From contig NW_026516249.1 in the NCBI RefSeq assembly GCF_025602895.1, positions 1 to 64,000 of the forward strand: 64,000 nt of DNA. The letters are read 5' to 3'. A model generated the notes under the pieces. That model ran no database searches. It was given only the letters and a program-made list of their open reading frames with translations, and was not told where the DNA came from. Source of the stretch: Polychytrium aggregatum (taxonomy: Eukaryota > Chytridiomycota > Chytridiomycetes > Polychytriales). Positions 9,785 to 20,644 of this stretch are shown one piece after another; the stretch's first letter is position 1, and each line of letters begins with the position of its first letter. Position numbers and translations under genes: made by a program.

Positions 9785-12700
9785 GTGCCTTTGGTAAGTA
9801 CTGGGGAAGCAGTGATGTGCGGACAGCTTCGCCTTGCCTCTGGACCGGCGGACACTCTCAGCTCTGGCATAGTACCCGTGGCACCTCTGGTGTCACTGGG
9901 AACTGCACCTCATCCACAGGTGCAAATACCTGAGCTGTCCTGCCAACCCTCGGCAAAGTTAACTGTCTGTGCTAGCCGCAACCCTGGTGCCGAAGCTGGT
10001 ACCGAACCAAAGTCTTGTGTTTCGTCTGTTCGTCGTTGCTCGTTGGTTGTTCCCGTCGCTGTTCGTCTTCCTTCTGGTGATTCTCTGTCGTGCGAAGGAC
10101 TTGTCGATTCTGGTGCCTCTGGCAACTTTATCGACGAGGACTTTGTTGCTCGACACTCTGTCCCCACCTGCTCCAAGGCTTCGCCCTTGGCAGTGGAAGG
10201 CGTGGATGGTAAGCCGCTGTCGTCTGGCCCCATCCTCCGCGAGACTGCTCCACTCGAGGTGATTCTCGGGGACGTCTCGCAACGCCTTCGGTTCGATGTG
10301 ATCAGGTCTCCACATCAACCACTTATCCTTGGCTTTCCTTGGTTGCGCACCGCCGAGCCCAAGATTGTCTGGTCTCGCGGTCTTCTTTGTCTCCCTCCTT
10401 CTGTTGATTCCGACCCCTCTCCATGCACTACTTCTCTTTCGTCTTGCTCCACTTCCTCCAATGTCACTCCCCTTCTTGATGATTCCACTCCTTTGATTGA
10501 TCTAAGCTCCTCTCCTACGCTCCCACCTTCGTCTTCCCCTTCTTGTCTTGTTCCTCCCGAACCCCTTCGCTCTTCCCAAACCCCTTCTTCTGTTGTCAGT
10601 TCTCTTTCCCTCCTTGATGTACCTCCTCCTGTTGTTTGTTCTTCGGACATTGTTCAGAATAAAGTAACCGTCGAACATTATTCTGACCTTGTCCACGCCC
10701 CTCCTCTCAGCTCGGACGCTCCTCTCCGCGTCTGCAGCATTGATTACCGCTCGATGCGCGAGTCTTTGGATGCATGCAGGCATGGAACGCAACCCCTGAC
10801 CATCTTTCAGGTCCATGTCCTGCCCACTGACGAGCCGAGCACTGCGACTGTCGAAGTGCCTGCGGAGTACAAGGACTTCCTGTCTGTTTTCTCTAAACAG
10901 GAAGCTGACTCCTTGCCTCCGCATCGCCCTTATGACTGCCCCATTGACTTGGAGCCGGGCAAGTCGCCAAAGTTCGGGCCTCTGTACTCACTGTCCGAGC
11001 CCGAACTTCACGCTCTGCGTGACTATCTCGACGAGAATCTTGCCAAGGGATTCGTTCGTCCTTCGTCGTCCCCAGCAGGCTCACCAATCCTCTTCGTCAA
11101 GAAGAAGGACGGCTCACTTCGTCTTTGCGTTGACTACCGCGCACTGAACGGTATCACGGTAAAGAACCGTTACCCTTTACCGCTGATCGGCGAGCTGCTG
11201 GACCGACTTCGAGGCGCGAAGGTGTTCACTAAGCTGGACCTTCGTGGAGCCTACAATCTGCTGCGCATCCGCTCCGGGGACGAGTGGAAGACAGCTTTCC
11301 GTACTCGATATGGGCACTTCGAGTACTTGGTGATGCCCTTTGGGCTCACCAACGCGCCAGCGACGTTCCAGCACTTCATCAACGACGTCCTGCGCACCGA
11401 GTTGGACCAGTTCGCAATTGCGTATCTTGACGATATCTTGATCTACAGTGCTGATCCGTCGCAGCATGTAGAGCACGTCAAGCAGGTCCTCTCGAAGCTC
11501 CGAGCTGCAAAGCTGTATTGCAAGCTGGAGAAGTGCGAGTTCTCCAAAACCTCGGTCTCGTTCCTTGGTTTCATGGTCTCGCCCGAGGGCATCGGTATGG
11601 AGCGATCCAAGCTCTCTGCGATCTTGGATTGGCCCATACCGCGCAACATCTCGGATCTTCGATCCTTTGTCGGGTTTGCGAACTTCTATCGACGCTTCAT
11701 CGATGGATACGCAAAGATCGCGGGGCCCATGACTCGGCTCTTCCGGAAGACGCATGGCTTCCAGTGGTCCCGCGAAGCCGATAAAGCATTCAGATCCTTG
11801 AAGGATGCCTTCGTTTCGGAGCCCGTTCTGGTGCATCCGGACCCATCCAAGCCGTTCGTCGTAGAGTCAGATGCGTCGGACTTTGCGCTTGGATGCGTGC
11901 TCTCCCAGCGGGGTGCTGATGATCGCCTTCATCCTTGCTCGTTCCATTCGCGGACACTCTCGAATGCTGAACGTAACTACAGCATATACGAGAAAGAGCT
12001 GTTGGCGATCAAGGAGGCTTTCGAGGCGTGGCGACACTACCTCGAAGGCGCCCAGCATCCCGTTGCCGTTCTGACCGATCACAAGAACTTGGAGTACCTG
12101 GCAACGGCTCGCATCCTAAACCAGCGTCATGCACGGTGGTCCCAGTTCTTGTCTCGGTTCGACATCCGCATCCAGTACCGTCCTGGTGCGAGGAACGGCA
12201 AGGCCGATGCCCTGTCTCGTCGCTCGGACTACATCCCTTCGTCGGCCTCCGTGTCGAGGGATCCGCCTCTGCTTCTCGATCCTGCCGCGGTGATACGCGT
12301 GCTCCGAAGCAGAGACGCCCGCTCTTCGGTTGCAAGTCGCAGTGACCCTGTGGATTTGCTGCAGCTCATAGCCGAAGAGCAGGCTCGGGATCCCGGTCTA
12401 GACAAATACCGTCGTGACCCGAAGTTCGTCTGGAATGGCCAGTACCTCACCTTCCAGAACAGGATTGTGGTCCCAGAGTCGTGCCGAGTTCCGGCGCTCA
12501 AGTCGTGCCATGACCCAGTCGCTGTGGGTCATCCAGGCATCCGACGGACTCTGGCTCTGGTATCGCGACAGTTTTGGTGGCAAACCTATCGGAAAGATGT
12601 CAAAGAGTACGTCTCGACGTGCGACACCTGTGCACGCTCGAAAGCTCCGCGACACAAGCCGTTTGGGTTCCTGTTGCCACTCCAGACAGCCGATCGACCC

Positions 12701-13807
12701 TGGGGGACACTGACCATGGACTTTATCACTGATCTGCCAAAGTCCAAGGGTCACACCTGCATCTTTGTGGTGGTATGCAGCCTCACAAAGATGGCACACT
12801 TTATGTCCTGGCGTTCACTGCCGTCGGCGGAGGAGACTGCGTCACTGTTCCTCGACAATGTCTTTCGTCTCCATGGCCTCCCCGACACAGTGGTTTCAGA
12901 CCGAGGAAGTCAGTTCACCTCTCGGTTCTGGAAGGCACTCTGCACGCAGCTCGGGATCCAAACCAGTCTGTCCACGGCCTTCCATCCCCAGACCGATGGA
13001 CAGACTGAGAGGGTCAACCAGGTCATCAACCAATACCTGCGCTGTTACACGTCGTATCAGCAAGATGACTGGGCCGAGCTGCTGCCGTTGGCCGAGTTCT
13101 CTTACAATAACCTCGAGAACTCGTCAACACATGCCTCGCCATTCTTGGCAACCTATGGGTTCCACCCAAGGTTCGAAGTCCCCGTTGTCGCTGGCGGCCC
13201 TGATGTTCCCTCTGCCACGGAGAGGGTTGAACATCTCCAGCGGAACCTGGCACTGTTGAAGGAGAATCTTGAGAAGGCAAAGTCTGACTACAAGCACTTC
13301 TCAGATCTCCGGAGGTCCCAGGCTCCCGACTTGCGTCCGGGCGATCAAGTCTGGGTGCTGACTCGTAACATCAGCACCACTCGCCCAAGCAAGAAGCTGG
13401 ATTACCAGAGGATTGGACCATTCACCATCCTCGAGGCCGTCGGGACATTGGCTTTCCGCCTGGACTTGCCAAAGGACATAAAGGTGCACCCGGTGTTCCA
13501 TGTGTCTCTTCTTGAGCCCTACAAGAAGAACTCGCTTCCGGGTCGGGTGCAAGCGCCGCCCCCTGCGGTGGTCATCGATGGGAACTTGGAGTGGGAGGTC
13601 GAAGAGATCTTAGACTCCAAGTTCGTGCGCGGAAAGCTGCACTATCTCATCGATTGGAAAGGCTACCCGGTCACCGATCGAAGTTGGGAGCCCGCCGACA
13701 TTGTCTTTGCCCCAACGGTGGCCGCGGAGTACCACCGACGCTACCCAGACAAGCCTGGCCCCAGGAGAACTCAAGATGGAACACGCCGTAGTTTAAGGAG
13801 GAGATAG
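9785..13807 (+). CDS. E2 Pol: protease-RT-RNase H-integrase-chromodomain
   Basis: About 1340 residues from here, but the frame is already open upstream to the slippery site at 9701, so the true product is a Gag-Pol fusion. Protease has VDSGASGNF near 10105. RT has VDYRALNGIT near 11130 and YLDDILIYS near 11425. RNase H has ESDASDFALG near 11865. The integrase zinc finger (HPGIRRTLALVSRQFWW, CDTCARSK) is at 12510-12645. The DDE core includes MDFITDLPKS, VSDRGSQFTSRFW and QTDGQTERVNQ. The chromodomain (WEVEEILDSKFVRGKLHYLI) is near 13590-13760. All key residues look present. Confidence 0.9.
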   Translation: MPLVSTGEAVMCGQLRLASGPADTLSSGIVPVAPLVSLGTAPHPQVQIPELSCQPSAKLTVCASRNPGAEAGTEPKSCVSSVRRCSLVVPVAVRLPSGDSLSCEGLVDSGASGNFIDEDFVARHSVPTCSKASPLAVEGVDGKPLSSGPILRETAPLEVILGDVSQRLRFDVIRSPHQPLILGFPWLRTAEPKIVWSRGLLCLPPSVDSDPSPCTTSLSSCSTSSNVTPLLDDSTPLIDLSSSPTLPPSSSPSCLVPPEPLRSSQTPSSVVSSLSLLDVPPPVVCSSDIVQNKVTVEHYSDLVHAPPLSSDAPLRVCSIDYRSMRESLDACRHGTQPLTIFQVHVLPTDEPSTATVEVPAEYKDFLSVFSKQEADSLPPHRPYDCPIDLEPGKSPKFGPLYSLSEPELHALRDYLDENLAKGFVRPSSSPAGSPILFVKKKDGSLRLCVDYRALNGITVKNRYPLPLIGELLDRLRGAKVFTKLDLRGAYNLLRIRSGDEWKTAFRTRYGHFEYLVMPFGLTNAPATFQHFINDVLRTELDQFAIAYLDDILIYSADPSQHVEHVKQVLSKLRAAKLYCKLEKCEFSKTSVSFLGFMVSPEGIGMERSKLSAILDWPIPRNISDLRSFVGFANFYRRFIDGYAKIAGPMTRLFRKTHGFQWSREADKAFRSLKDAFVSEPVLVHPDPSKPFVVESDASDFALGCVLSQRGADDRLHPCSFHSRTLSNAERNYSIYEKELLAIKEAFEAWRHYLEGAQHPVAVLTDHKNLEYLATARILNQRHARWSQFLSRFDIRIQYRPGARNGKADALSRRSDYIPSSASVSRDPPLLLDPAAVIRVLRSRDARSSVASRSDPVDLLQLIAEEQARDPGLDKYRRDPKFVWNGQYLTFQNRIVVPESCRVPALKSCHDPVAVGHPGIRRTLALVSRQFWWQTYRKDVKEYVSTCDTCARSKAPRHKPFGFLLPLQTADRPWGTLTMDFITDLPKSKGHTCIFVVVCSLTKMAHFMSWRSLPSAEETASLFLDNVFRLHGLPDTVVSDRGSQFTSRFWKALCTQLGIQTSLSTAFHPQTDGQTERVNQVINQYLRCYTSYQQDDWAELLPLAEFSYNNLENSSTHASPFLATYGFHPRFEVPVVAGGPDVPSATERVEHLQRNLALLKENLEKAKSDYKHFSDLRRSQAPDLRPGDQVWVLTRNISTTRPSKKLDYQRIGPFTILEAVGTLAFRLDLPKDIKVHPVFHVSLLEPYKKNSLPGRVQAPPPAVVIDGNLEWEVEEILDSKFVRGKLHYLIDWKGYPVTDRSWEPADIVFAPTVAAEYHRRYPDKPGPRRTQDGTRRSLRRR
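13795..13807 (+). other. E2 polypurine tract
   Basis: AAGGAGGAGATAG abuts the 3' LTR and overlaps the pol stop codon. Confidence 0.6.
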
Positions 13808-13990
13808 TGTGATGACCAGCATCACAACGGACCAATGAGATTGTCCCGCATGCTCTCGCCCTCCGCACCAATCATGAGTCCCCACGTGTTTGTTTGCCCC
13901 CATGCATGAGCACGCGCCGTTGCCACCCGCGTCTACTGGTTTCCTGCCTCCCCCACCGCTCGGCACATGTCCCCGGGCTGTGCCAAGCCT

Positions 13991-13995
13991 CTCTC
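13991..13995. repeat. Target site duplication of E3 (CTCTC), copy 1
   Basis: CTCTC at 13991-13995 recurs at 20409-20413, directly outside the E3 LTRs. Confidence 0.9.
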
Positions 13996-14787
13996 TGTTA
14001 GAGTCCAAAGGGGACTCAACGGCAAAAGAAGAAGTGAGCTCGAAGTGAGCTCAGGGAAAGCAAGGGTAAAGTCCGAAGTGGACTCGGAGAGGGAGCGAGG
14101 GAAGCAAAGATCCGTTCAAGATAAGACTTGTCTCGAAATGAGACGTGAGGAACACTCAGAGAATAAAGTAGAAGGCACTTTATTTAGTCCTATTTTGAAC
14201 GCTGAGGTTCGACTACACATCGCGGGGGTCAGGCTATTTATAGACAAGTCCGGACTTGGCAGCGAAGGGCGGCCAAGGGAGGGAAAAGTGGGCGATCGAG
14301 CAGGGCGAAGGGGGCGATGCACGAACGAGGGCCGAGAAGGACCACCGAGACAGGCAGAGAACCAAAGCGAGAGAGGCGCAAGCAAAAGCGAAGCACCTGG
14401 CAGGAGAAACGTGCAAAGGCGAAGCAATGTGACTCAACGTCCAAGAAGCGGATTGGTCAAGTATAAGGTTGGGGCAAATGCATGCGAGATGAACAAGAGA
14501 TCGGGGCGGTCAGGCAGGTCATGAGTCACCGGTGGGGGGACACATGACCGGCAGCCGAATTGCAACCAATCGCAGCAAGGCGCGTGCACAAACAAACCGG
14601 CGCGTGCGAAGAAGACAAAGGAAGCGGAGCAGCGCGGGAAAACGGAAGTGCGGAAGGAGCGGAAAATGACAGGCAAAAGGCGGAAAATCGGAGGGGAACT
14701 GCAAGGCTACACACAAACAAACAGAAAGGCAAAAGAATAGCCAAGTGTGCAGTCAAAGTGGAGAACAAGCAGGAGCTATCCCTAACA
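13996..14787 (-). repeat. E3 3' LTR
   Basis: 792 bp. It holds a TATA box (minus TCTATAAATAGCC, 14245-14233) and AGCGTTCAAAAT (14203-14192, minus) about 30 nt further on. Confidence 0.9.
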
Positions 14788-14801
14788 TCATCCCCTTCCT
14801 T
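14788..14801 (-). other. E3 polypurine tract
   Basis: The minus strand reads AAGGAAGGGGATGA immediately before the 3' LTR. Confidence 0.6.
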
Positions 14802-17800
14802 AGCGACGAACTCCGGACGTCGCCTTCGGCTTTGAGGGATAGCGAAGGTGGAAGTCAGCAACAAGATCAGTGGCGTGGGAAACATTGGCAGCGGGCTCCC
14901 AAGACCGGTCAGTCTCGGAATAGCCCTTCCACTGAACCAAGTACTGTAAGCGACCACGGAAGAGCCGAGAATCGAGAACAGTCTCGACCTCAAACTCTTC
15001 CTGGGAGTTCAACAAGAATGGGAGGTGGTTCGGGTTGGGTGAACTCGGGAACAATGTCCTTCGTTCGGGGTTCAAGGAGGGATACATGAAAGACGGGGTG
15101 GACTTTGAGTGTGGAAGGGAGTTTAAGTTCAAAGGCAACGGGGTTGATGCGGCGAAGAACTTTAAAGGGGCCAAGCTTTTTCTGGTCAAGCTTGTTGGAG
15201 GGACGAAGGGTGCGGATGTGGCGACGATCAAGAAAAACGAGGTCGCCAACGGAGATGTCGGGAGTGGGGAGACGGGATTTGTTGGCCTGCAAAGTGTAGG
15301 ACTCTTGGGCAACCCGGAGGTTGGCCTTGAGATCCTCGAGAACGGTCTGAAGTCGGTCGACACGTTCTTCGGCAGAGGGCACAACAGAGGGATCACGGAT
15401 GATGGAGGGATCAAAAATGGGGTGATGGCCATGGACTGCAAAGAAGGGAGTCATGCCAGTGGAAGGTGTTTTCCGAGTTGTTGTAAGTGAACTCGGCAAG
15501 GGGAAGGTGAAGGGTCCAGTCGTCTTGCAGGTAATTGCAATGGATACGCAAATACTGCTCGATGACCTGGTTGAGAACCTCGGTCGAACCGTCGGTCTCG
15601 GGGTGGAAGGCAGAAGAAAGGGAAATCTTCGTCTTCAGAAGCTCATTGAAGCGCCTCCAGAAGGCCGAAGTAAACTGAGTTCCTCGGTCCGAAACAATAG
15701 ACCGGGGACAACCATGCAAGCGGAAGATGTGGGAGAGGAAGAGTTCGGCGGTTTGCTCGCCTGTAACCGTCTTCGTGGTGGGCACAAAGTGTGCTTGTTT
15801 GGACAGGCGGTCCTTAACCACGAAGATGGAGTCAAAGCCGTTCGAAGGTGGGAGATCCGTGATGAAGTCCATCGACAGGTCCCACCAACGTTCGGAAGGA
15901 ACGGGGAGAGGATGAAGTAAACCATAAGGGGAGTGACGGGACGGCTTGGCTCGCTGGCACGCTTCACAATTAGCAATGAAGCGACGCACAGACTTACGAA
16001 GCCGGGGCCAGTGAAAAGTCCCGGGAGATGAGCTCAACGGTCTTGGCAAGACCAAAGTGACCAGCGGCAGCGGAGCAGTGACGTTGCTCAAACACTTTGA
16101 GCTGGAGCTCGGGGGAAGGGACAACGATCAGGTCTTTAAAGTAAAGGAGACCGTCACGGAAGGAGTAATCGCCATCAAGACGTTTGGCGTTAAAGTCAGA
16201 AAGGAGGGAACAAGAAAGGGTGGCAGCTCGAATCTCGGAAAGAAAGTCGGGATTCGAGCCGATAACAGTGATGCTGTCGAGAGAAATAGACTCGAACAGC
16301 TGAAGGAAGTTGGTGGAGTGGAGGGAGTCACCAGGCTTTATCTCAAAGTCAGAACGGCGACTGAGAGCATCGGCTTTGGTGTTGAGGACGACCAGGGCGG
16401 TGGTAAATGCGAAAAGCAAAGTCAGAAAGGAATTGGGCCCACCGGAACTGGCGGCGAGAAAGTTGGGAAGCGGAAGTGAACCGGGTAAGGTTCTGATGAT
16501 CAGAGAATACAAGAGTGGGATGATCAGGGTCGGCAGCCATCAAGTAATGACGCCAGGCAGTAAAGGAATCGACAATGGCGAGGAGCTCTTTGTCGTGAGT
16601 GTCATAATTCACCTCGGCGGGACGGAATTGCCGAGAGTGAAAAGCAACGGGGTGAAGAGCGCCGTCAGGGTCAAACTGGGAAAGGACGGCACCCAAAGCA
16701 AAGTCAGAAGCATCGGGCTCGATGACAGCGGGTTTGGAGAAATCAAAGTAACGAAGAATCGGGGCAGAAGTGAAAGAACGTTTAAGAGAATCAAAAGCCT
16801 CTTGGGCCTCGGGAGACCAAGAGAAGGTGGAGGATTTGGTGGTGAGGGAAGTCAAAGGACGAGCAAGTGCAGAAAAGTCCTTGACGAAGCGGCGGTAAAA
16901 GTTTGCGAAACCAATAAAAACTTGGATGTCGCGAGCAGAAGAGGGAACAGGCCAAAGGGAAACGGCCTCGACCTTGGCAGGGTCCATTTTGATGCCATCG
17001 GCAGAAATGATCATGCCGAGAAAGTCAACTTCAGGAAGGTCAAAAGAACACTTGGCCGGATTGACCTTAAGGGAGTGTTCACGAAGGCGAGAAAGAACAA
17101 GCTTAACATGCTCCTCATGCTCCTGGGGATCTTTTGAGAAGATCAGGATGTCGTCAAGATAAATGACAACACAGACACCAAGGAGGTCCGAGAAGATGTC
17201 GTTCATAAAGAACTGGAAAGCAGCGGGGGCATTCGAAAGACCAAAGGGGATAACATTGTACTCAAATGAGCCAGATTTACAAACAAAAGCAGTCTTCCAC
17301 TCATCGCCCTTCTTGACACGAACCAAGTGGTAAGCATCAGGAAGATCAAGGTGTGAGAAGACGCGAGCAGAAGAGAGTTTATCCAGGAGATCCTGGAAGA
17401 GGGGAAGAGGGTAGCGGTTCTTCTTCGTGATGGCATTGAGGCCCCGGTAGTCGACGCAAAGGCGAAGACCACCATTGGGCTTCTTCACGAAGAAGCAGGG
17501 AGCACCAACGGGAGAAGAGGATTTGGAGATCCAACCACGTGCGAGGGCGTTGGTCAGATACTCCGAAAGAGCAGATTCCTCGGCCGGGGACAAAGGATAG
17601 ACTTTCCCCGGCTTTGGCAAACGAGGTTCCTTTCCATCCTCGGTCCGTACAAACTCAATAGACAAGTCATACGGACGATGAGGAGGCAAGGAAGAAGGAG
17701 GGTCAGACTTGAGGCTGAAAACGTCGCCAAACTCATTGTATTTGAGCTGGGACACCTCGAGAGTCAACAGGGGTGCCAGACTCGGCATACACCTTCGTCG

Positions 17801-18683
17801 TGAGCACGGACCTTATCGACACCGTAGGATACGTCTCCGGCGAAGGAGGACGGATATCCATTTGGGCAGCGAAAATGTCGAGCTTGTCTTCCCGTGCAAG
17901 ACGGAGAAGACTCGCCGCATTAACGAGCTCAATGTCGGGTGAAGATAAAGCCGTTGGCTCTTCAGAAAGCGAAGCAGAGTCAAGGCGGGAAGAAAGGGAA
18001 GGCGAAGTGCCAAAGGAGGGAACCGGTGTAAGGGAAGGACCGGAGGGAGGAGGAGTCAAAGGCGAAGTGCCCGAAGGGGGAGGCGAGGAGCCGGAAGCGG
18101 ACGGAGTGTCCAAGGAAGAAGCAGAGACATCCGCGAGGATGTGTCCATCAGCAAGGCAAGAGGGATCGGAGAATGAAAGGGAGAGGGACTTCCAATTAAC
18201 AACTGGATTATGCAAGCGCATCCAGGGAAGACCAAGAGTGATGGGAGTGGTGGAGAGTCGAGTCACAAGAAAAGAAATCGACTCGGTGTGGGAACCAATG
18301 GTCAGAGTCAAAGGCGCGGTTTGGAAACGAATGAAACCGGCCGAAGAACCATCAGCAAGGGAAACGGAGTAAGGAGTAGAAAGAGGGATAAGAGAGAGTT
18401 TATGGAGATCGGCAAAGGCAGGATCAATGAGGGCAAGAGCGGAACATCCATCATCAATAAAAACAGAAAGGGAGATGGAGACCGGGCCAGAAAGACTCAT
18501 GACGATAAGAGTGGCCGGAAGAAGAAGCTTATCGTCCGATAGTGACGAGTCAGAGGGGGAAGATGTTCGTATCGCCGAACAGACCACCTCGCTTACTTGC
18601 GAGGTGCTGCTCGGCTGTGAGCATTTCCCGAGTTCCGTTTGACCAGAACCGGGCACTGCTGAACATCGCGACTGCCGGGACAA
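14800..18683 (-). pseudogene. E3 pol, multiply frameshifted
   Basis: The order protease, RT, RNase H, integrase, chromodomain is complete but spread over three frames. Breaks lie near 17760, 16410, 16030, 15450 and 15010. The protease active site reads IDDGCS where D-S/T-G is usual. RT (17788-16349) is long and clean, with VDYRGLNAIT and YLDDILIFS. Integrase core has VSDRGTQFTSAFW and HPETDGSTEVLNQ. The chromodomain (FEVETVLDSRLFRGRLQYLV) is near 14960. Activity would require suppression of every break, or supply in trans. Confidence 0.85.
18585..18629 (-). promoter_or_regulatory. E3 programmed -1 frameshift signal
   Basis: GGGAAAT at 18629-18623 (minus) is in gag register. CACCTCGC and GCGAGGTG (18607-18600 and 18592-18585, minus) form an 8-bp stem with the gag stop TAA in a 6-nt loop. 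The spacer is about 15 nt, longer than in the other elements. Pol is in the -1 frame. Confidence 0.6.
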
Positions 18684-19546
18684 GACTTTTCCCCGCAGTA
18701 CAAGCAGAGACCCTGCTCACGACGTCGCTTTTTCTCGACGTCGGAGAGCTTAGCAGGGCGGACCGAGACAGAGTCAAGGTCCATGGGAGTGGGTGCAGAA
18801 GAGGAGGAAGAAGAAACATGCGCGGGAGAATGGTGGTGATGGGGAGCAGAGCGAGAAGAAGGAGGAGGAGGTTGGGAACGGGAGGAGACCTTGAGACGAT
18901 GGAGGGCATCGTCGTACTCGACCGCTGCCTTGATCAACTCGGGCAAGGAAGCGGGAGCGGGGCGGAGACCGATGAGGTGGAACTTGACCTCAGACTTCAA
19001 ACCCTCCTTGAAGAAGTGCATCTTGGTGGGTTCGTCAGTCTGGACGCGGGCGGCGAGCTGGACGAAGCGGGTGGCGAAGGCTTGGCAGGACTTGAGCTGG
19101 ACCAAGCGTTTGAGGTCGTTCAAGGCCTTATCTTGCGAGGAGGCCGTGTCCTCACCGAAGGTCGACTTGAGGGCAACTTCAAAATCCGCGAAGGAAGCCG
19201 GGAAGCGGTTGGCCATATAAAAGGCGGCCTCGTACCATTTGAAAGCTTCGCCGCGGAGGAAGGAGGTGGCATAAAGGACCTTCTGGCGCTCGGGCGCAAA
19301 GAAGGCAGGATCGGCGAGGAAGACGAGGTGGCACTGGGCGAGGAAGGCCGTCGTCTCGTCGCGGGAACCTAGGAACTCCTTGGGCTTGTTCACCTGGTAG
19401 ACCTGGCGGGGAGCGGCGGCGGGAGCTTGCAGATCTTGGATCTGACGATGGAGAGCAGCGTTCTGGGTCATGAGGGCGTTCATACGCTCCTCCATGCGCG
19501 CCAGGTACGCATTGAGATCTGCCGGGGGTGCAGCAGGCTCAGCCAT
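18593..19546 (-). CDS. E3 Gag
   Basis: About 317 residues from the ATG at 19546 (MAEPAAPPADLN). The capsid-like region includes KPKEFLGSRDETTAFLAQCH. The nucleocapsid region has CLYCGEK followed by a Cys, but the usual Gly-His of a CCHC knuckle is absent, so zinc binding is doubtful. The C-terminus carries GGGAAAT (18629-18623, minus) in frameshift register. The reading frame extends upstream into the LTR without an ATG. Confidence 0.8.
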   Translation of the reverse strand: MAEPAAPPADLNAYLARMEERMNALMTQNAALHRQIQDLQAPAAAPRQVYQVNKPKEFLGSRDETTAFLAQCHLVFLADPAFFAPERQKVLYATSFLRGEAFKWYEAAFYMANRFPASFADFEVALKSTFGEDTASSQDKALNDLKRLVQLKSCQAFATRFVQLAARVQTDEPTKMHFFKEGLKSEVKFHLIGLRPAPASLPELIKAAVEYDDALHRLKVSSRSQPPPPSSRSAPHHHHSPAHVSSSSSSAPTPMDLDSVSVRPAKLSDVEKKRRREQGLCLYCGEKSCPGSRDVQQCPVLVKRNSGNAHSRAAPRK

Positions 19547-19603
19547 CGGATCGACGAGGGAAAGAGAGGCGAAAGAAGAAGAAAGGCCGGGAAGCCAAGA
19601 GGG

Positions 19604-19615
19604 AGCGTTCAAAAT
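19604..19615 (-). other. E3 self-priming primer binding site
   Basis: The minus strand reads ATTTTGAACGCT two bases after the LTR end. It is a perfect 12-nt complement of AGCGTTCAAAAT in the LTR just downstream of the TATA box. Confidence 0.75.
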
Positions 19616-19617
19616 GA

Positions 19618-20408
19618 TGTTAGAGTCCAAAGGGGACTCAACGGCAAAAGAAGAAGTGAGCTCGAAGTGAGCTCAGGGAAAGCAAGGGTAGAGTCCGAAG
19701 TGGACTCGGAGAGGGAGCGAGGGAAGCAAAGATCCGTTCAAGATAAGACTTGTCTCGAAATGAGACGTGAGGAACACTCAGAGAATAAAGTAGAAGGCAC
19801 TTTATTTAGTCCTATTTTGAACGCTAAGGTTCGACTACACATCGCGGGGGTCAGGCTATTTATAGACAAGTCCGGACTTGGCAGCGAAGGGCGGCCAAGG
19901 GAGGGAAAAGTGGGCGATCGAGCAGGGCGAAGGGGGCGATGCACGAACGAGGGCCGAGAAGGACCACCGAGACAGGCAGAGAACCAAAGCGAGAGAGGCG
20001 CAAGCAAAAGCGAAGCACCTGGCAGGAGAAACGTGCAAAGGCGAAGCAATGTGACTCAACGTCCAAGAAGCGGATTGGTCAAGTATAAGGTTGGGGCAAA
20101 TGCATGCGAGATGAACAAGAGATCGGGGCGGTCAGGCAGGTCATGAGTCACCGGTGGGGGGACACATGACCGGCAGCCGAATTGCAACCAATCGCAGCAA
20201 GGCGCGTGCACAAACAAACCGGCGCGTGCGAAGAAGACAAAGGAAGCGGAGCAGCGCGGGAAAACGGAAGTGCGGAAGGAGCGGAAAAGACAGGCAAAAG
20301 GCGGAAAATCGGAGGGGAACTGCAAGGCTACACACAAACAAACAGAAAGGCAAAAGAATAGCCAAGTGTGCAGTCAAAGTGGAGAACAAGCAGGAGCTAT
20401 CCCTAACA
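19618..20408 (-). repeat. E3 5' LTR
   Basis: 791 bp, nearly identical to 13996-14787. The transcript-start motif AGCGTTCAAAAT is at 19825-19814 (minus). Confidence 0.9.
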
Positions 20409-20644
20409 CTCTCGCTTGCACACCAGCCACTCTCGCACCCCCTTCTCGCTTCTCTGTGATGCTCCACCCTTCTCGCCCACTTTTGCCCCTCGACCTTCTC
20501 CCGGTCTATAAATAGCCCTGCATGTCTGAGCCTATGTTGAACACCAGTTCGAACAAAACTTGTTCTTTGGTGTTCGGGGCTAAAAGCTAATAAAGCTCAT
20601 ACCAAGCACTTGGTCTTCGTCCTTGCGCTTGTTCACTCCTTACA

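Larger units (their letters stand above)
13996..20408 (-). mobile_element. E3: Ty3/gypsy chromovirus nested in the E2 3' LTR
   Basis: LTRs 13996-14787 and 19618-20408 begin TGTTAG and end CTAACA. By eye they differ at only about three positions in 790 bp, so insertion was recent. Gag is open, but pol carries about five frame changes in addition to the gag-pol shift. The mismatch between young LTRs and broken pol is discussed under findings. Confidence 0.9.
8152..20644 (+). mobile_element. E2: intact-looking Ty3/gypsy chromovirus, 3' LTR split by E3
   Basis: Element sequence is 8152-13995 plus 20414-20644. LTRs begin TGTGATGACC and end CTCCTTACA, and the two copies look identical over the stretches compared by eye. 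Gag and pol are both open and are joined by a -1 slippery site. The flanks GCACG and CCCTG do not match, so no target duplication is visible. With E3 removed, this is a candidate active element. Confidence 0.9.
13808..20644 (+). repeat. E2 3' LTR, interrupted by E3
   Basis: The LTR comprises 13808-13995 and 20414-20644. Joining these pieces after removing E3 and one CTCTC reproduces the 5' LTR. Confidence 0.9.

Noticed and set aside
14116-14427. Short ORFs repeated in both E3 LTRs (also 19738-20049)
   Set aside because: They fall entirely in LTR sequence and have no domain. LTR repetition explains the duplication.
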